NCBI GenBank assembly: GCA_000499405.2
Contig: HG738234.1
Location: forward strand, 1-12,744
Reading direction: 5' to 3'
Source of the DNA: Onchocerca volvulus
Taxonomy: Eukaryota; Nematoda; Chromadorea; Rhabditida; Onchocercidae
Length of the DNA stretch: 12,744 nucleotides
Position 1 is the stretch's first letter; the number at the start of each line of letters is the position of its first letter. Positions 1 to 8,668 of the stretch are shown here, piece after piece. A program made the position numbers and the translations under genes. The notes under the pieces are model-generated. The model was given only the letters and a program-made list of their open reading frames with translations, ran no database searches and was not told where the DNA came from.

Positions 1-569
1 TAGTTAACAGTACAATAGATATCAGATGAATGGAAAGGATTTTGTAGATAAGTGAAGTAAATTGTGTGACGTTGATTGGATTTGGAGAAGAATATCGGGA
101 ACTCGAACAATAGCAAGAAAACTTTAGATCGCCTGGTCAGTACCAAAACAATTTGAAGCAATGAATGATGAAAAAATGATTTTTTGTATTTGAACTCCAC
201 TGGGGTATATTGAATGTTAAGAATTGAGGGTATTGGAATAAAAGACAATTGATGTTGAGATAATTTTGAGAAAAAAAATTGTTCATAGAGGAAAGGATAT
301 TACAACAGCTTGATTGATTTAAAGATAATAACAGTTTACAAGCACATCTATGACCTTATAACTATAAGCAGAAGTATTTTGATGTGGTTGTAAATGAGTA
401 TGGAAAGGGCAACTTTGTGTTTTGACCCCTGTTTCCCCCCTTTTGAAGAAGAAACTGTAAACAGAAATATTTTGAGCGTGGAAAAGCACAAAGAGAGTAG
501 TTTTACAGAGGAAGACTCAATAAAAAGAAAATTTCACAGTTCTTTAACCATTTGATTATGTATTTTCCA
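1..569. other. AT-rich stretch with no recognisable gene
   Basis: I see no coding region that matches a known family and no RNA gene. The only internal structure is a short imperfect repeat: a segment near 365-386 (cagaagtattttgatgtgg) recurs near 459-480 (cagaaatattttgagcgtgg). A C-run (ccccccttttgaag) lies near 434. The Helitron homology that begins further right stops at about 570, so this part is either the element's original flank or an unrelated insertion. Confidence 0.5.
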
Positions 570-574
570 TATTA

Positions 575-1700
575 GATAATTTCGGTTTTCTCGTGGATTC
601 GGGGCTATTTGTTGCATATTTGCAACTGTGAAATAAACACGTTGTCCATTTTCTAGATGTACTACTAAGCGAAGAACAGCTAAACTTCATTCATATAAGG
701 AAAATGAAAGAATTCGCCATACAAATTCGTTGCTATTTACGTATTTTCCAGTCTAATACTGCTCTACTTCATCGATATGTTATATCGCATTCCTATCACT
801 TTTTTCTGGATGCACGTCAAAAACTGCCATGTCGCTCCCTTTATTCTCATACTTACAAATATTTGATCGATTTAATGGAGTTACAGTATTCCACATTTAT
901 AAGCACTTTGTATGGTTTTAATAGCAAAGGCGAATATGGAATAACTCACCGGTTATCTACTTCCATGTCACCATTCCACATTTGCGTGGTTGCTAATTTA
1001 CCGCCATCTTTTGCTGATCTTCTGTGTAAAGGATTCCATCATTTCTTGTAACTGTATTGGATATTAATGATCGGGGATATCGCATACAGCATTTTCCGTC
1101 TATCATGCATGGTGAGTTTGGATTCAGTTTACCGCAAGTTCCATGTATCGTATTTTTTGTCATAACGTTGCGATTTCTGCGCCGAACGACGTCATTTGGA
1201 AATACAGGTTGTATTTCTTGACGCTTTGATTCGTTGGTATATCCGGCTAGCAAAGTTTTCAGTAGTTCTAGCGGTTCTTCAAGTTGAGGCAGTTTAATTT
1301 TTCCGGCGACGCAGCACACTCCTTTCGTTTTCCATTAAATTTCAGAGCTTTTCCATTAAATTTCAGAGCCTTGCAATAAAGACATACTTCAGTCATAGTG
1401 CGGATGAGAACAGGCTTAAACTATAATCATCAGTTGAGTTACCAGAATGCAAAACAATTTTAATTGCGTGACTGCTGAACATAGAATCGCGTTTTACGCT
1501 GATCAAGAAAGACTAAAGTTGAAGTGGCACGACAGAGTTTCAAAGGGACGACAAACATGTTTAACTACCAAAACGCTCCAATTCACAGATAAACGACAAG
1601 GATCACGCAGCAACAGCAATTGTCCAGAGTTCGAAGGGTTCCAGTTTGATAGTTCAAAGCGACGCAACAGCAGCAACAGTTCAACAGTTCATGAGTAGTA
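575..1700 (-). pseudogene. Helitron Rep (Helitron_like_N) pseudogene, left copy
   Basis: This is the N-terminal part of a Helitron Rep/helicase, which in intact elements nicks and joins DNA in rolling-circle transposition. Reading leftward, 1700-1400 corresponds to the basic N-terminal region and is badly broken. A CxxC zinc-binding-like motif (CLYC) follows a Met at 1396. The best frame, 1319-993, holds KLPQLEEPLELLKTLLAG, then NESK, then IHGTCGKLNPNSPCM and DGKCCMRYPRSL, which are family landmarks. Between NESK and IHGTCG roughly 300 residues of the family are missing, with a junction near 1165, so the HUH motif is deleted. Frame-shifted pieces of the paired-tyrosine region (about 845-870) and of the segment ENGQRVYFT (about 625-650) follow. 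There is no helicase domain. The plus-strand ORF at 704-1051 is an antisense shadow of this gene. Confidence 0.85.
1328..1369 (-). repeat. 21-bp perfect tandem duplication inside the Rep pseudogene
   Basis: The 21-bp unit starting TTTTCCATTAAATTTCAGAG occurs back to back at 1328-1348 and 1349-1369. It is seven codons long and duplicates the short stretch ALKFNGK just after the CLYC motif. The right-hand copy has a single equivalent segment, so the duplication arose in the left copy only. Confidence 0.9.
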
Positions 1701-1984
1701 TTCTTTTCTATCAGCTACAAAGTAAAGAATAACCCAAGGATTAATTTGGCTAGATGTTCTCTGTTAATTGTTTGTTGTGACGAATCACTCTTCATCAATC
1801 AATAAAACCTTAACAGCATTCATCTCTCATACAAGACACAAAATACCTCCTCGCATCTAATGCTGACCTAGCCGAATCATAATAGCAAGAATCAATCTCT
1901 AATCCAACCAAACACAGATCAAATTAAAAGCACCAGTTTTTTTTCCTCAACACTAGAAACATATTCTTTCTCTTTTCTTTCTTT

Positions 1985-2005
1985 GCACTTTACCAGACTG
2001 AGCTA
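1985..2005 (-). other. tRNA A-box-like motif in Helitron 5' region (left copy)
   Basis: On the minus strand this reads TAGCTCAGTCTGG followed by TAAAGTGC, which resembles the D-arm and A box of a tRNA. The same motif occurs in the right Helitron copy at 7074-7086. No B box or acceptor stem is visible nearby, so this is not a tRNA gene. It may be a conserved subterminal motif of the element or a captured tRNA fragment. Confidence 0.4.
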
Positions 2006-2189
2006 CAGCAACGCATATATAAAAACATGCGCTATTCGAATGCAAAGTTGTGTCAAAATTTCAGAGCAAAAGGTAAGAACTTTTCAATCTCTAAGATTTC
2101 AAATTAATATAGATAAGGCGCGTGTTCAAGAAATTTCGGAGGTTCAAGATTTTGAACAAACGAACATTGATGTTTTTTGTTTATATAGA

Positions 2190-2270
2190 TTGGGTAGAGC
2201 CGGACACGCGAAGCGTGGCCGGCCCCATAGACTAGCTGGATCGACCACGCGGAGCGTGGCCGGATCTAGT
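2190..2270 (-). repeat. Paired hairpins at the left Helitron 5' boundary
   Basis: There are two hairpins with 9-bp arms, 3-nt loops and one mismatch each: 2201-2221 (CGGACACGC-GAA-GCGTGGCCG) and 2242-2262 (CGACCACGC-GGA-GCGTGGCCG). On the minus strand each is followed by a CTRR-like end and a T: CCAGCTAG then TCTATGGGG after the outer hairpin, and CTACCCAA then TCTATATAA after the inner one. A GC-rich hairpin followed by CTRR is the classic 3' terminus of a Helitron, and TC is its 5' start. The block therefore looks like stacked element ends immediately upstream of the 5' end. Confidence 0.75.
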
Positions 2271-3024
2271 TAGCAATCAAAATATAAGTAATTTACTTCA
2301 AAGCGTATATTATGCGAAAAGTTGAAAACCTTCATACTCAAAAAAAAATCTATATGGAATCCTTTCGTTCTTAGAATGAAAAATTTCATGCTTGACAATT
2401 AAATATTATTATTTGAATATATAAAATTTACTAATAAGCTTTTTTGCATTCTATATTTTCATAAACTTATTAAAATAAGAGTTCGCTTTTCGATATTTAA
2501 ACTGAAATAGTTGAGTAAGAATTCTACGTTATACCGTCGAATTTATTTCTCTCTCATTCAATGAATTTTGGGTACCTTTATTAGTTTAGGGATAATATCA
2601 AAAACTTCTAATTTTCATATGTAAAATGATGATAAATTTTTAATGATGTATTTTAATTTTAAAAAAGTGGGAAAAAAGTAGCAGAAATTGAGTGAAAAAA
2701 TTCGAATTGGTACTATGACATTGATCATTCAAAATATTCACGAAAAAGTATCATACAGTGAAATAACAATATATATGATTAAAACAAAAATGGTTCTGAA
2801 ATTAATGATAAGAAATGAAAGAAAAAAAGATAGTTCAATTGGTCAAGATCTTCATCACTTTTTGCAGCATTCCAGAAGTGACGGTCGGATAATATGCATG
2901 TAACCACTTAAAAAACTGATTCGATTAAATAAAATAGAACAATTATAATATGGTCATATTAATCTTTTGATTATGTAGTAATTTAATTTTATTTGATTTT
3001 ATTTGATAATATTTGATTATGTAG
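2271..3024. other. AT-rich spacer, no recognisable gene
   Basis: There is a short open frame (2688-2903) of low-complexity, Lys/Ile-rich composition that matches nothing I know; I treat it as chance. The only repeat is a 19-bp unit, TTTGATTATGTAGTAATTT, at 2966-2984 and again at 3012-3030, with TTTGATTTTATTTGATAATA-like sequence between. It sits at the left edge of repeat unit A. Confidence 0.5.
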
Positions 3025-3850
3025 TAATTTCAATAAACTGAGTGATCTTTATTGTTTTCTACGTTTCTATTTTGCATTTTTAAGGTGATATTTTTATCGA
3101 AATAATATCGAAACCATTAACTGTTCTCAAAATGGTATATCGGTCATTTGAACAATAGTTGATAACGCCAATGACTTTATTTTCAGCTTCTGCATTTAAT
3201 GTGACTTTCACTTCATTTGAATGAACTATTTTCTCAAAAACACAATATGAGCAATTTAGAGTGTTTAATGATGCTGAAACGTGATTAACATAAAAAAGAA
3301 TTGCCTACGATATAATCATACTTCAATCAAAATCACTTAATTGCTATGGAATTGCAACAGAATAATATTTCGTATGAGCTGACACGATTAAGTTGTCGGA
3401 AGCAAAGAAAAGGGTGTTGCAATATTATGTTTTGTTTTAATTTTCGCAAGACAACTGGCAGCTCAGCTTTTGGAAAAGATCAAACCTCGCTTTTATTATT
3501 AAAACGGTAAATCTTTTCTTCAACTAATTTTCTGCATTTCTCAAAGAAATTAAGAGGCAATGATATCTAGCTATTTAAATATTTGCGCGTTTAAAACGTC
3601 GAATCTATAACTGAAGGATTTGGAAGATCATATTTTTAGCAAAACACTTAAATCAAGAATCTGAAAAGATAGAATATGTAGCAAAGCGCAATAATAGAAG
3701 CATGTATACCTATAGAATATAAAAAAATACAAAGGTTTCTCTTTTCTTTAGCTTCACTTTTATAAAGAATTCTCATCATATCATTCTCATATCATAATGC
3801 TGTAAATATATAATAATGAAAATATTCTTATTCTTCTTAATGTCTGGGTA
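3025..3850 (+). repeat. Long direct repeat unit A (candidate LTR or segmental duplicate)
   Basis: This segment aligns in order with 6081-6851 and then 9528-9775. Shared landmarks include GATCTTTATTG (3044 and 6100), CACTTCATTTGAATGAA, TTGCTATGGAATTG, CAAAGAAAAGGGT, AAATTAAGAGGCAATGAT, AAAGCGCAATA and TCTCTTTTCTTTAGCTTCAC. Start-to-start spacing is about 3.06 kb. Because A and B flank a Bel/Pao retrotransposon fragment in the same orientation, they could be old, diverged LTRs. I could not identify clean TG...CA ends, a primer-binding site or a polypurine tract, so a segmental duplication is an alternative. Confidence 0.7.
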
Positions 3851-4202
3851 AAACAAACTATTATATATTTTATGTGATTTCAAAATAGCTAATAATATTT
3901 GTACTATTAACAATCCGAGAAAAAGTGATAAGTAAATATATTGCACAATGTCGTAACAACCGAATATTGGAAAGTAAATTTTTGCTCGTAGTGCTTATAA
4001 TTAGTAACATTTTTGCACGTATAATCATTCATTATTAATTCTGATCTATGCCATAATCTAATAAGCACATTCGCGTAAAAAAAAAGCATAGTTGTATCAC
4101 TAAAAAAAATTTTTAGCCTATCGCTAACAAAGGCGCATTGCGCATTGTCTTGCGCTATCAATCCTCCCTCTTCTGCCATTTTTAAATCATTCATATCGGA
4201 TC

Positions 4203-4205
<3 letters not shown>
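3851..4205. other. Spacer after repeat unit A, nothing recognised
   Basis: AT-rich sequence with A-runs near 4078 and 4103. A minus-strand open frame (3907-4194) shows no family features and I do not call it a gene. A weak resemblance to 9800-9900 (cgaaaaagtg, then ttgcaca) hints that units A and B may extend somewhat further than called. Confidence 0.4.

Positions 4206-4233
<28 letters not shown>
4206..4233. repeat. (AT)14 microsatellite
   Basis: A pure alternating AT dinucleotide run of 28 bases, read directly from the sequence. Such tracts are common in AT-rich metazoan intergenic DNA and are prone to length change. Confidence 0.95.
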
Positions 4234-4236
<3 letters not shown>

Positions 4237-4609
4237 TGTATCCAATTAAACTGTACCATAACACACTTTCCTTTTGCAAAAACTGTTTCTTTCTCACAAT
4301 TATCTTGTTATCAATTATATTATTTCTCAACACGCTCGATTTTTAGCATTTCAAATACCCCTACAAATTTCCAAAAACACTCTTTCTTTTTATTCATTCG
4401 AGTTGGATTCGCTGGGCAGCGTTAGCTGAACTACTTCTTTAAATTCCCAATGCACATTATTTTTCAAATTCCCAATCGACATCACCCGATTTCGTTCATT
4501 GGACGCCTGATTTTCTAGATGCTGCTAATTACATATTATTTGACCACCTGCTACTGTGAATAAAGGTATTAATATAAATTCACAGCTCAATTCAAATTTC
4601 AAGTCTTCC
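4234..4609. other. Spacer upstream of the retrotransposon fragment
   Basis: No gene is recognised. AAATTCCCAAT occurs twice, at about 4440-4450 and 4468-4478. If the retrotransposon coding sequence once continued upstream, this stretch is too altered for me to read integrase or reverse transcriptase motifs in it. Confidence 0.4.
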
Positions 4610-4868
4610 ACTACACATGGTTTGTGGAAATTAGCTAGGATCAAGGGAATAAAGAAAGGTGAGGATAGGGAGTTAAGAAATGTCACATGGAAGATTTTCC
4701 ATTAGACCAATAAACGTCTTGTGGACTTTAGAAGATGATAATGTTTCCAACTTAAGAAGTCATTTATCAGTGTTCCAGAAAGCAATGCACGAAAGCAAAC
4801 AAGACAAATCCATTTCGCGACGAACTAGAAGTGCCACAAGAAATCGAGTACCAAGCAACACCAAGTAA
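4610..4868 (+). pseudogene. Bel/Pao-type integrase C-terminal domain (DUF5641-like), frameshifted 3' end of pol
   Basis: This is the last part of a Bel/Pao LTR-retrotransposon Pol polyprotein. In one frame GLWKLARIKGIKKGED (about 4619-4666) matches the family's WKLGRI-x-x-L-x-x-G-x-DG pattern. That frame ends at TAG 4703-4705. In another frame FSIRPINVLWTLEDD (about 4695-4739) matches the closing RPINxLxPLE pattern and runs to a stop at 4868 with a basic Arg/Ser-rich tail. The two halves are in order but separated by a frameshift between about 4660 and 4695. No catalytic integrase core, RNase H or reverse transcriptase is visible upstream. Such C-terminal domains sit just before env-like genes in some nematode and insect Bel/Pao elements, which fits the next entry. 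The similarity is judged from motif patterns alone. Confidence 0.65.
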
Positions 4869-5139
4869 GCCCATCATAAAAAGCTTCTTCATACTAGCAA
4901 TGATGTCCATGCTATCGGTCAATTCAACAATAAAGAAAGATTGCAAATGGATATCTAGTGTCCCATTCAGCGTTCCTGACAAATGGAATTGTGAAGAACT
5001 ACGAACAAAATTTCATGTCAACTACGATTGCTCTGTATACGCGAACCCGTGTGCGAATACCTGCAATATGATACACCAACAGTACCCGAATGGAATATAT
5101 GGAAGCTTTTCTCAGATTAACATTATGCGGAATTTCTGA
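4831..5139 (+). pseudogene. Env-like cysteine-rich glycoprotein fragment, N-terminal part
   Basis: A 102-residue open frame overlaps the integrase tail by 38 bases in another frame. Residues about 14-32 form a hydrophobic stretch after a basic residue, like a signal peptide with a Ser-rich end. After it come five Cys residues at about positions 38, 54, 67, 74 and 78, and one N-glycosylation-type N-S-T site near residue 31. Position directly after pol, a signal-like segment and cysteine-rich ectodomain character are what an env gene of a Bel/Pao element would show. The frame stops at 5139; plausible continuation in a different frame extends to about 5210. This is a small, broken remnant with no fusion or transmembrane region. 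I do not recognise a specific glycoprotein family, and a chance ORF or another ORF of the element is possible. Confidence 0.4.
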
Positions 5140-5210
5140 CAAAGCGACTACTTCTGCAACGTTCTTCGTCACTGTAAAACCTTGGAAGATCAAAGGAAAC
5201 ACAATGGAAA

Positions 5211-6080
5211 TATGTTAAAGCACACATATCCATCGCAATATTTAAAGAAATTCGGAACCGTTTCATAAAATGTGTGAAATATCGAAATTTATCAAGCTGA
5301 AAAAAAAAAAACGCAGTTTTATATGGAAGATGTTAAATGATAAATATAGTAATAAAGCTTACTTTGTTAAATTCTTGGTAAAAATATTCCAGTTCATTAG
5401 AGATTTTTATTAATAGATTCTGATTATATTAACGCCTTTATTATTACATTTATAATGTCTCATTGATGTTGCAACCAGAAGCATTATATTTCTTTAAATG
5501 GAAATTTTCTTACAAAATAGAATAGTAATGCCATAACTAACGTGATCTATATATATTTCGTGGTGTCTTTTATTAACAGGAGAATATCTTGCAAAACCAA
5601 TAGTTCATACTGAGAAATTGCACATTGAAATGATCTTCTGCATTATGACTTATACAAGAGCATAAAAAATATAACGAAAGTCGAGTTAGTATTGATTTCC
5701 CGAATTATTTCTTATAAAAATAAATAGCATAGGATGAAGATTATATAAGGCCCATATTCAAATATATGAACATATTTATAAAGAAATGTGTACCGTAAAA
5801 ATACGAGTAAAACGCTAAGTGTACTTCGAGAAAGTGAATCACAGTCTTCAGCATTCAAAAATAAATGAATGTGAGATTTTATATCTAGAAGTCGTAAAAT
5901 AGTTCATCACAAAAATTAGTGATACATCAGTCCCACGATGTCATGCATTCAAAAAGAGCTAAATTTCATATTATTACAATACAGCAGATAGTGATATATC
6001 AGTCATGCAATATTTAATATAATTTAAATTTAAATATGTTAGTATTCTGAACCTACAGCATATGGATATCAAACAATCGA
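5211..6080. other. AT-rich spacer between Env-like fragment and repeat unit B
   Basis: No gene is recognised. There is an A10 run near 5301. A small imperfect duplication is present: AGTGATACATCAGTC (about 5919) followed by CATGCATTCAA, and AGTGATATATCAGTC (about 5990) followed by ATGCAATATTT. If units A and B are LTRs, this is the 3' untranslated part of the element. Confidence 0.4.
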
Positions 6081-6191
6081 TAATTTCAGTAAGCTCAATG
6101 ATCTTTATTGCCTCCTGCATTTATCATATGCTATTTTGCATTTTTAAATATTTTTAATGAGAAATATCGATCCAAATCATTAGCTGTTTGT

Positions 6192-6272
6192 AAATCTGGC
6201 ATTTAGTAACATTATCGACGAATATCTGGCATTTTCAAAACTATAAATCTGACATTTAGCAACATTATCGAC
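6192..6272 (+). repeat. Near-perfect 28-bp duplication inside unit B
   Basis: The sequence AAATCTGGCATTTAGTAACA plus ATTATCGAC appears at 6192-6219 and again, with two changes, at 6245-6272. A third partial match (ATATCTGGCATTTT) lies at about 6222-6235. Unit A does not show it, so it arose after A and B separated. Confidence 0.85.
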
Positions 6273-6485
6273 TCCTGCTTAATTGTAATACCTGTCACAA
6301 TTGCAAATGAATCTCACTTCATTTGAATGAAATATTTTTTCAACAATTCAACAAATATATGAGCTCATTAGAATGTTTAATGACGCTGAAACATAATTAA
6401 CATAAATGAAGATTGCCAATGATACAATCACACTTCAATCAAAGTAACCAAATTGCTATGGAATTGATATTTAATAAGGAACTGA

Positions 6486-6502
6486 CGCGACAAATTGTCG
6501 CG
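6486..6502. repeat. Short perfect palindrome in unit B
   Basis: CGCGACAA-A-TTGTCGCG has 8-bp arms around a single A. The equivalent spot in unit A (about 3385-3400) is only partly palindromic. It is GC-rich against an AT-rich background. Confidence 0.85.
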
Positions 6503-6523
6503 GGCAAAGAAAAGGGTTTTGTT

Positions 6524-6561
6524 AAATTATGTCTTAATTTAAAAATTATGTCTTAATTTAA
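6524..6561 (+). repeat. 19-bp perfect tandem duplication
   Basis: AAATTATGTCTTAATTTAA occurs at 6524-6542 and immediately again at 6543-6561. It is specific to unit B. Confidence 0.9.
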
Positions 6562-6782
6562 AATAGTTGACATTACAGCTTTTGGAGAAGATCAGAGCTC
6601 AGTTTTATTATTACAACGGTGAGCGTTTTTCCGTTTAATTTTCTGAATTTTTCGAAGAAATTAAGAGGCAATGATGTAATAGCTATTTGAATTTTTCCGC
6701 ATTCAAAATGTCGTATCTATGCTTAAAAGATTTGGGAAATCAGATGTTTAGCAAAATTCTCAAAGCACAGAATCGGAAAGAG

Positions 6783-6851
6783 TAGAAAATGTAGTAAAGC
6801 GCAATAAAAGTAAGAACAGGGAATATCATAATGAAAATATATAACATATAT
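6783..6851 (+). repeat. Left member of ~70-bp direct repeats flanking the right Helitron
   Basis: The segment from TAGAAAATGTAGTAAAGCGC to TAACATATAT is repeated with about a dozen differences at 9528-9598, on the other side of the Helitron. A single homologous copy exists in unit A near 3668-3725. Helitrons normally make no target duplication beyond the host A/T pair, so this flanking repeat needs another explanation. Confidence 0.8.
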
Positions 6852-7073
6852 TGGTTGGAACCGGCCACGCCGAGCTTTAGTCTATGGGTGCCGGCTACGC
6901 TTCGCAAGAAATCAACGTTTGTTTGAGATCTTAAACCTCTGAAAGTTCTCAAACACACGTCTTGTCCGTATTTATTAAAAATCTTAAATATCGGACAGTC
7001 CTTATCTATTGCTTTGAAATTTTGACACAATGTTGCATTCGAATACGCACATGTTTTTATACACGCGTTGCTG

Positions 7074-7086
7074 TAGCTCAGTCTGA
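7074..7086 (+). other. tRNA A-box-like motif in Helitron 5' region (right copy)
   Basis: TAGCTCAGTCTGA within GTTGCTGTAGCTCAGTCTGA is the counterpart of the motif at 1985-2005. Its retention in both decayed copies shows it belonged to the parent element. No B box follows at tRNA spacing. Confidence 0.4.
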
Positions 7087-8656
7087 CTAAGTGGAAAAAA
7101 AGAAAAAAGAAAGCTCTTGTTTCTAGTGTTGGGGAAAAAATTGATACTTTGTAATTTGATTTGTAGTTTGGTTGGATTGGAGATTGATTTTTGCTATTAT
7201 AATTCAGCTAGGTCAGCAATAGATGTATGAAGTTTTTTGTGTCTTGTGTGGCAGAGATGAGAACTGTTGAGAAAGGTTTTATTGATTGGTGAAGAATGAT
7301 TCTTCGTAACAAACAGTTATAAAATAACATTCAGGCAAATTGATCATTAGGTTATTCATTCCTTTGTCACTGATAGAGAGAAATACTACTCAAGTGAATT
7401 ATCGGATTGTTGCTACTGTTATATCGCTTTGAACTGTAGAAATGGAACCTTTGGAGCTCCGAACTGTTGTTGTTGCTACATTGACCTCGTCTTTTTTTTG
7501 TGAATTGGAGCGTTTTGGTAGTAAACATGTTTGTCCTTCACCTTTAGCATTTCTTAATCAGCATCAAACACGACTCCGTATTCAGCAATCACGCAATTAT
7601 AATCCTCCATGCATTCCGTCACAATCCAGCTCATGATTATAGTTTGGGTCCCATGTTCTCATCGGCATCATGACTGAAGTATGTCTTTATTGTAAGGTTC
7701 TGAAATTTAATGAAGAAACGAAAGGAATGTGTTTCGTCGTCGCGAAAATTAAACTTGGAAAACCATCAGAGCCATTCTTTAAAATTTTTTTCCGGATATT
7801 ACCGTCGAATCAAAGCGTTTTCTATCAAAAATCAGATAATACAACTCGTGCTTCCAAATTACATCGTTCAGCGCAGAAGTTGTAACAACACAATTCATGC
7901 CCACCTTCAAAGCGAAAAGATAAATTTATCATAAAGCCGGCTTCATGATTCTGTTGCCAGATGGTCAGCATAAATTCCTACAAATGTATTTCATCCCTGA
8001 TAGCAATACTGCATTGAATATACACTGCGGAATTCAGAAAGTTATGTTGTTTCCCAATTGCAATATCTCTTTCACGAAAAAACAATTTAGTGCGTTTGTT
8101 CAAAACAACGATTGACATGATGCCATCTGATACATACAGCTATTATTCATATCGATTAATGATTCGAGAGAATGAAGGTAATGACATTTTGAAATGCCGT
8201 CAATCGTTTCACCAGTTAATCGTAAATATGTATACAAAAATCGAAACAGAACGTCCGATATTCATTCGTTTGAATCAGACCAAGCTTTGCTCTGACGAAA
8301 ACATCATTTGCGAGATCAGTTGTAAATGACAGTAATACAACTTAAGTTGGAAAACTAGCGATTTTGCCATCTTTATATGCAAGCAGTCCACGCATCATGC
8401 ACGAGTACCTCAAGATGCAATTGCATATGCTCGCCACTACGGGCGTGCAGACTTATTCATTACATTCATTGCAATCCAACTTGGGATGATATACAAAATC
8501 TCTTACTTCCTAGACAATCGCCAATGGATAGGCATGACATCAGAACACGTTTTTTCATACAGAAACTGAAATCGCTGATAGGTTTCGTGATAAAAAACGA
8601 AGTATTTTCGTCAGTCCGCTTCTGGGTGTACTCAATAGATTAGTAAAAGAAAATTG

Positions 8657-8668
8657 CCCCATGCATAT
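8657..8668 (+). other. Mutated HUH metal-binding motif of Helitron Rep
   Basis: The family motif is P-H-A-H, in which two histidines bind the metal ion for strand cleavage. Here the codons are CCC CAT GCA TAT, giving P-H-A-Y: the second histidine is replaced by tyrosine through a single C-to-T change. The flanking residues (L before; T-L-I-W-L-Y-D-K after) fit the family. Confidence 0.8.

Larger units (their letters stand above)
570..2270 (-). mobile_element. Helitron remnant, left copy (minus strand, deleted)
   Basis: Read on the minus strand, this begins at the paired hairpins (2190-2270). It continues through the typical Helitron 5' segment (TCTATATAAA at about 2189-2180, then the conserved GTTCGTTTGTTC block). 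It then reaches a decayed Rep gene that ends near 570. The whole span aligns by eye with the plus-strand copy at 6857-9330, apart from one large internal deletion near 1165. The helicase half and the element's own 3' end are absent. This is an inactive, truncated relic. Confidence 0.85.
6081..6851 (+). repeat. Long direct repeat unit B, left part (interrupted by a Helitron)
   Basis: This is the counterpart of unit A, in the same orientation and with the same landmark order, diverged by many substitutions and small indels. It carries its own internal duplications: a 28-bp unit at 6192-6219 and 6245-6272, and a perfect 19-bp tandem pair AAATTATGTCTTAATTTAA at 6524-6542 and 6543-6561. Its right part resumes only after the Helitron, at 9528-9775. 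Confidence 0.75.

Noticed and set aside
704..1051. Plus-strand ORF of 115 codons
   Set aside because: It lies antisense to the left Helitron Rep pseudogene, whose minus-strand translation carries family motifs. The same shadow appears in the right copy on the minus strand (8883-9101).
2688..2903. 71-codon plus-strand ORF
   Set aside because: Low-complexity Lys/Ile-rich translation, no conserved motif and no flanking gene signals.
3907..4194. 95-codon minus-strand ORF
   Set aside because: No family resemblance, no support from the paired repeat B, and the sequence is AT-rich with homopolymer runs.
4767..4982. Minus-strand ORF opposite the retrotransposon fragment (also 4999-5202 minus)
   Set aside because: Shadow of the plus-strand integrase tail and Env-like frame, which show the recognisable patterns.
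6740..7030. Minus-strand ORF with a hydrophobic C-terminal half
   Set aside because: It crosses the junction between unit B and the Helitron leader, so it is a chance frame formed by an insertion.
7060..7130. Possible tRNA gene at the TAGCTCAGTCTGA motif
   Set aside because: No B box, no acceptor stem pairing and no anticodon arm are visible at proper spacing, and the motif is part of the Helitron leader.
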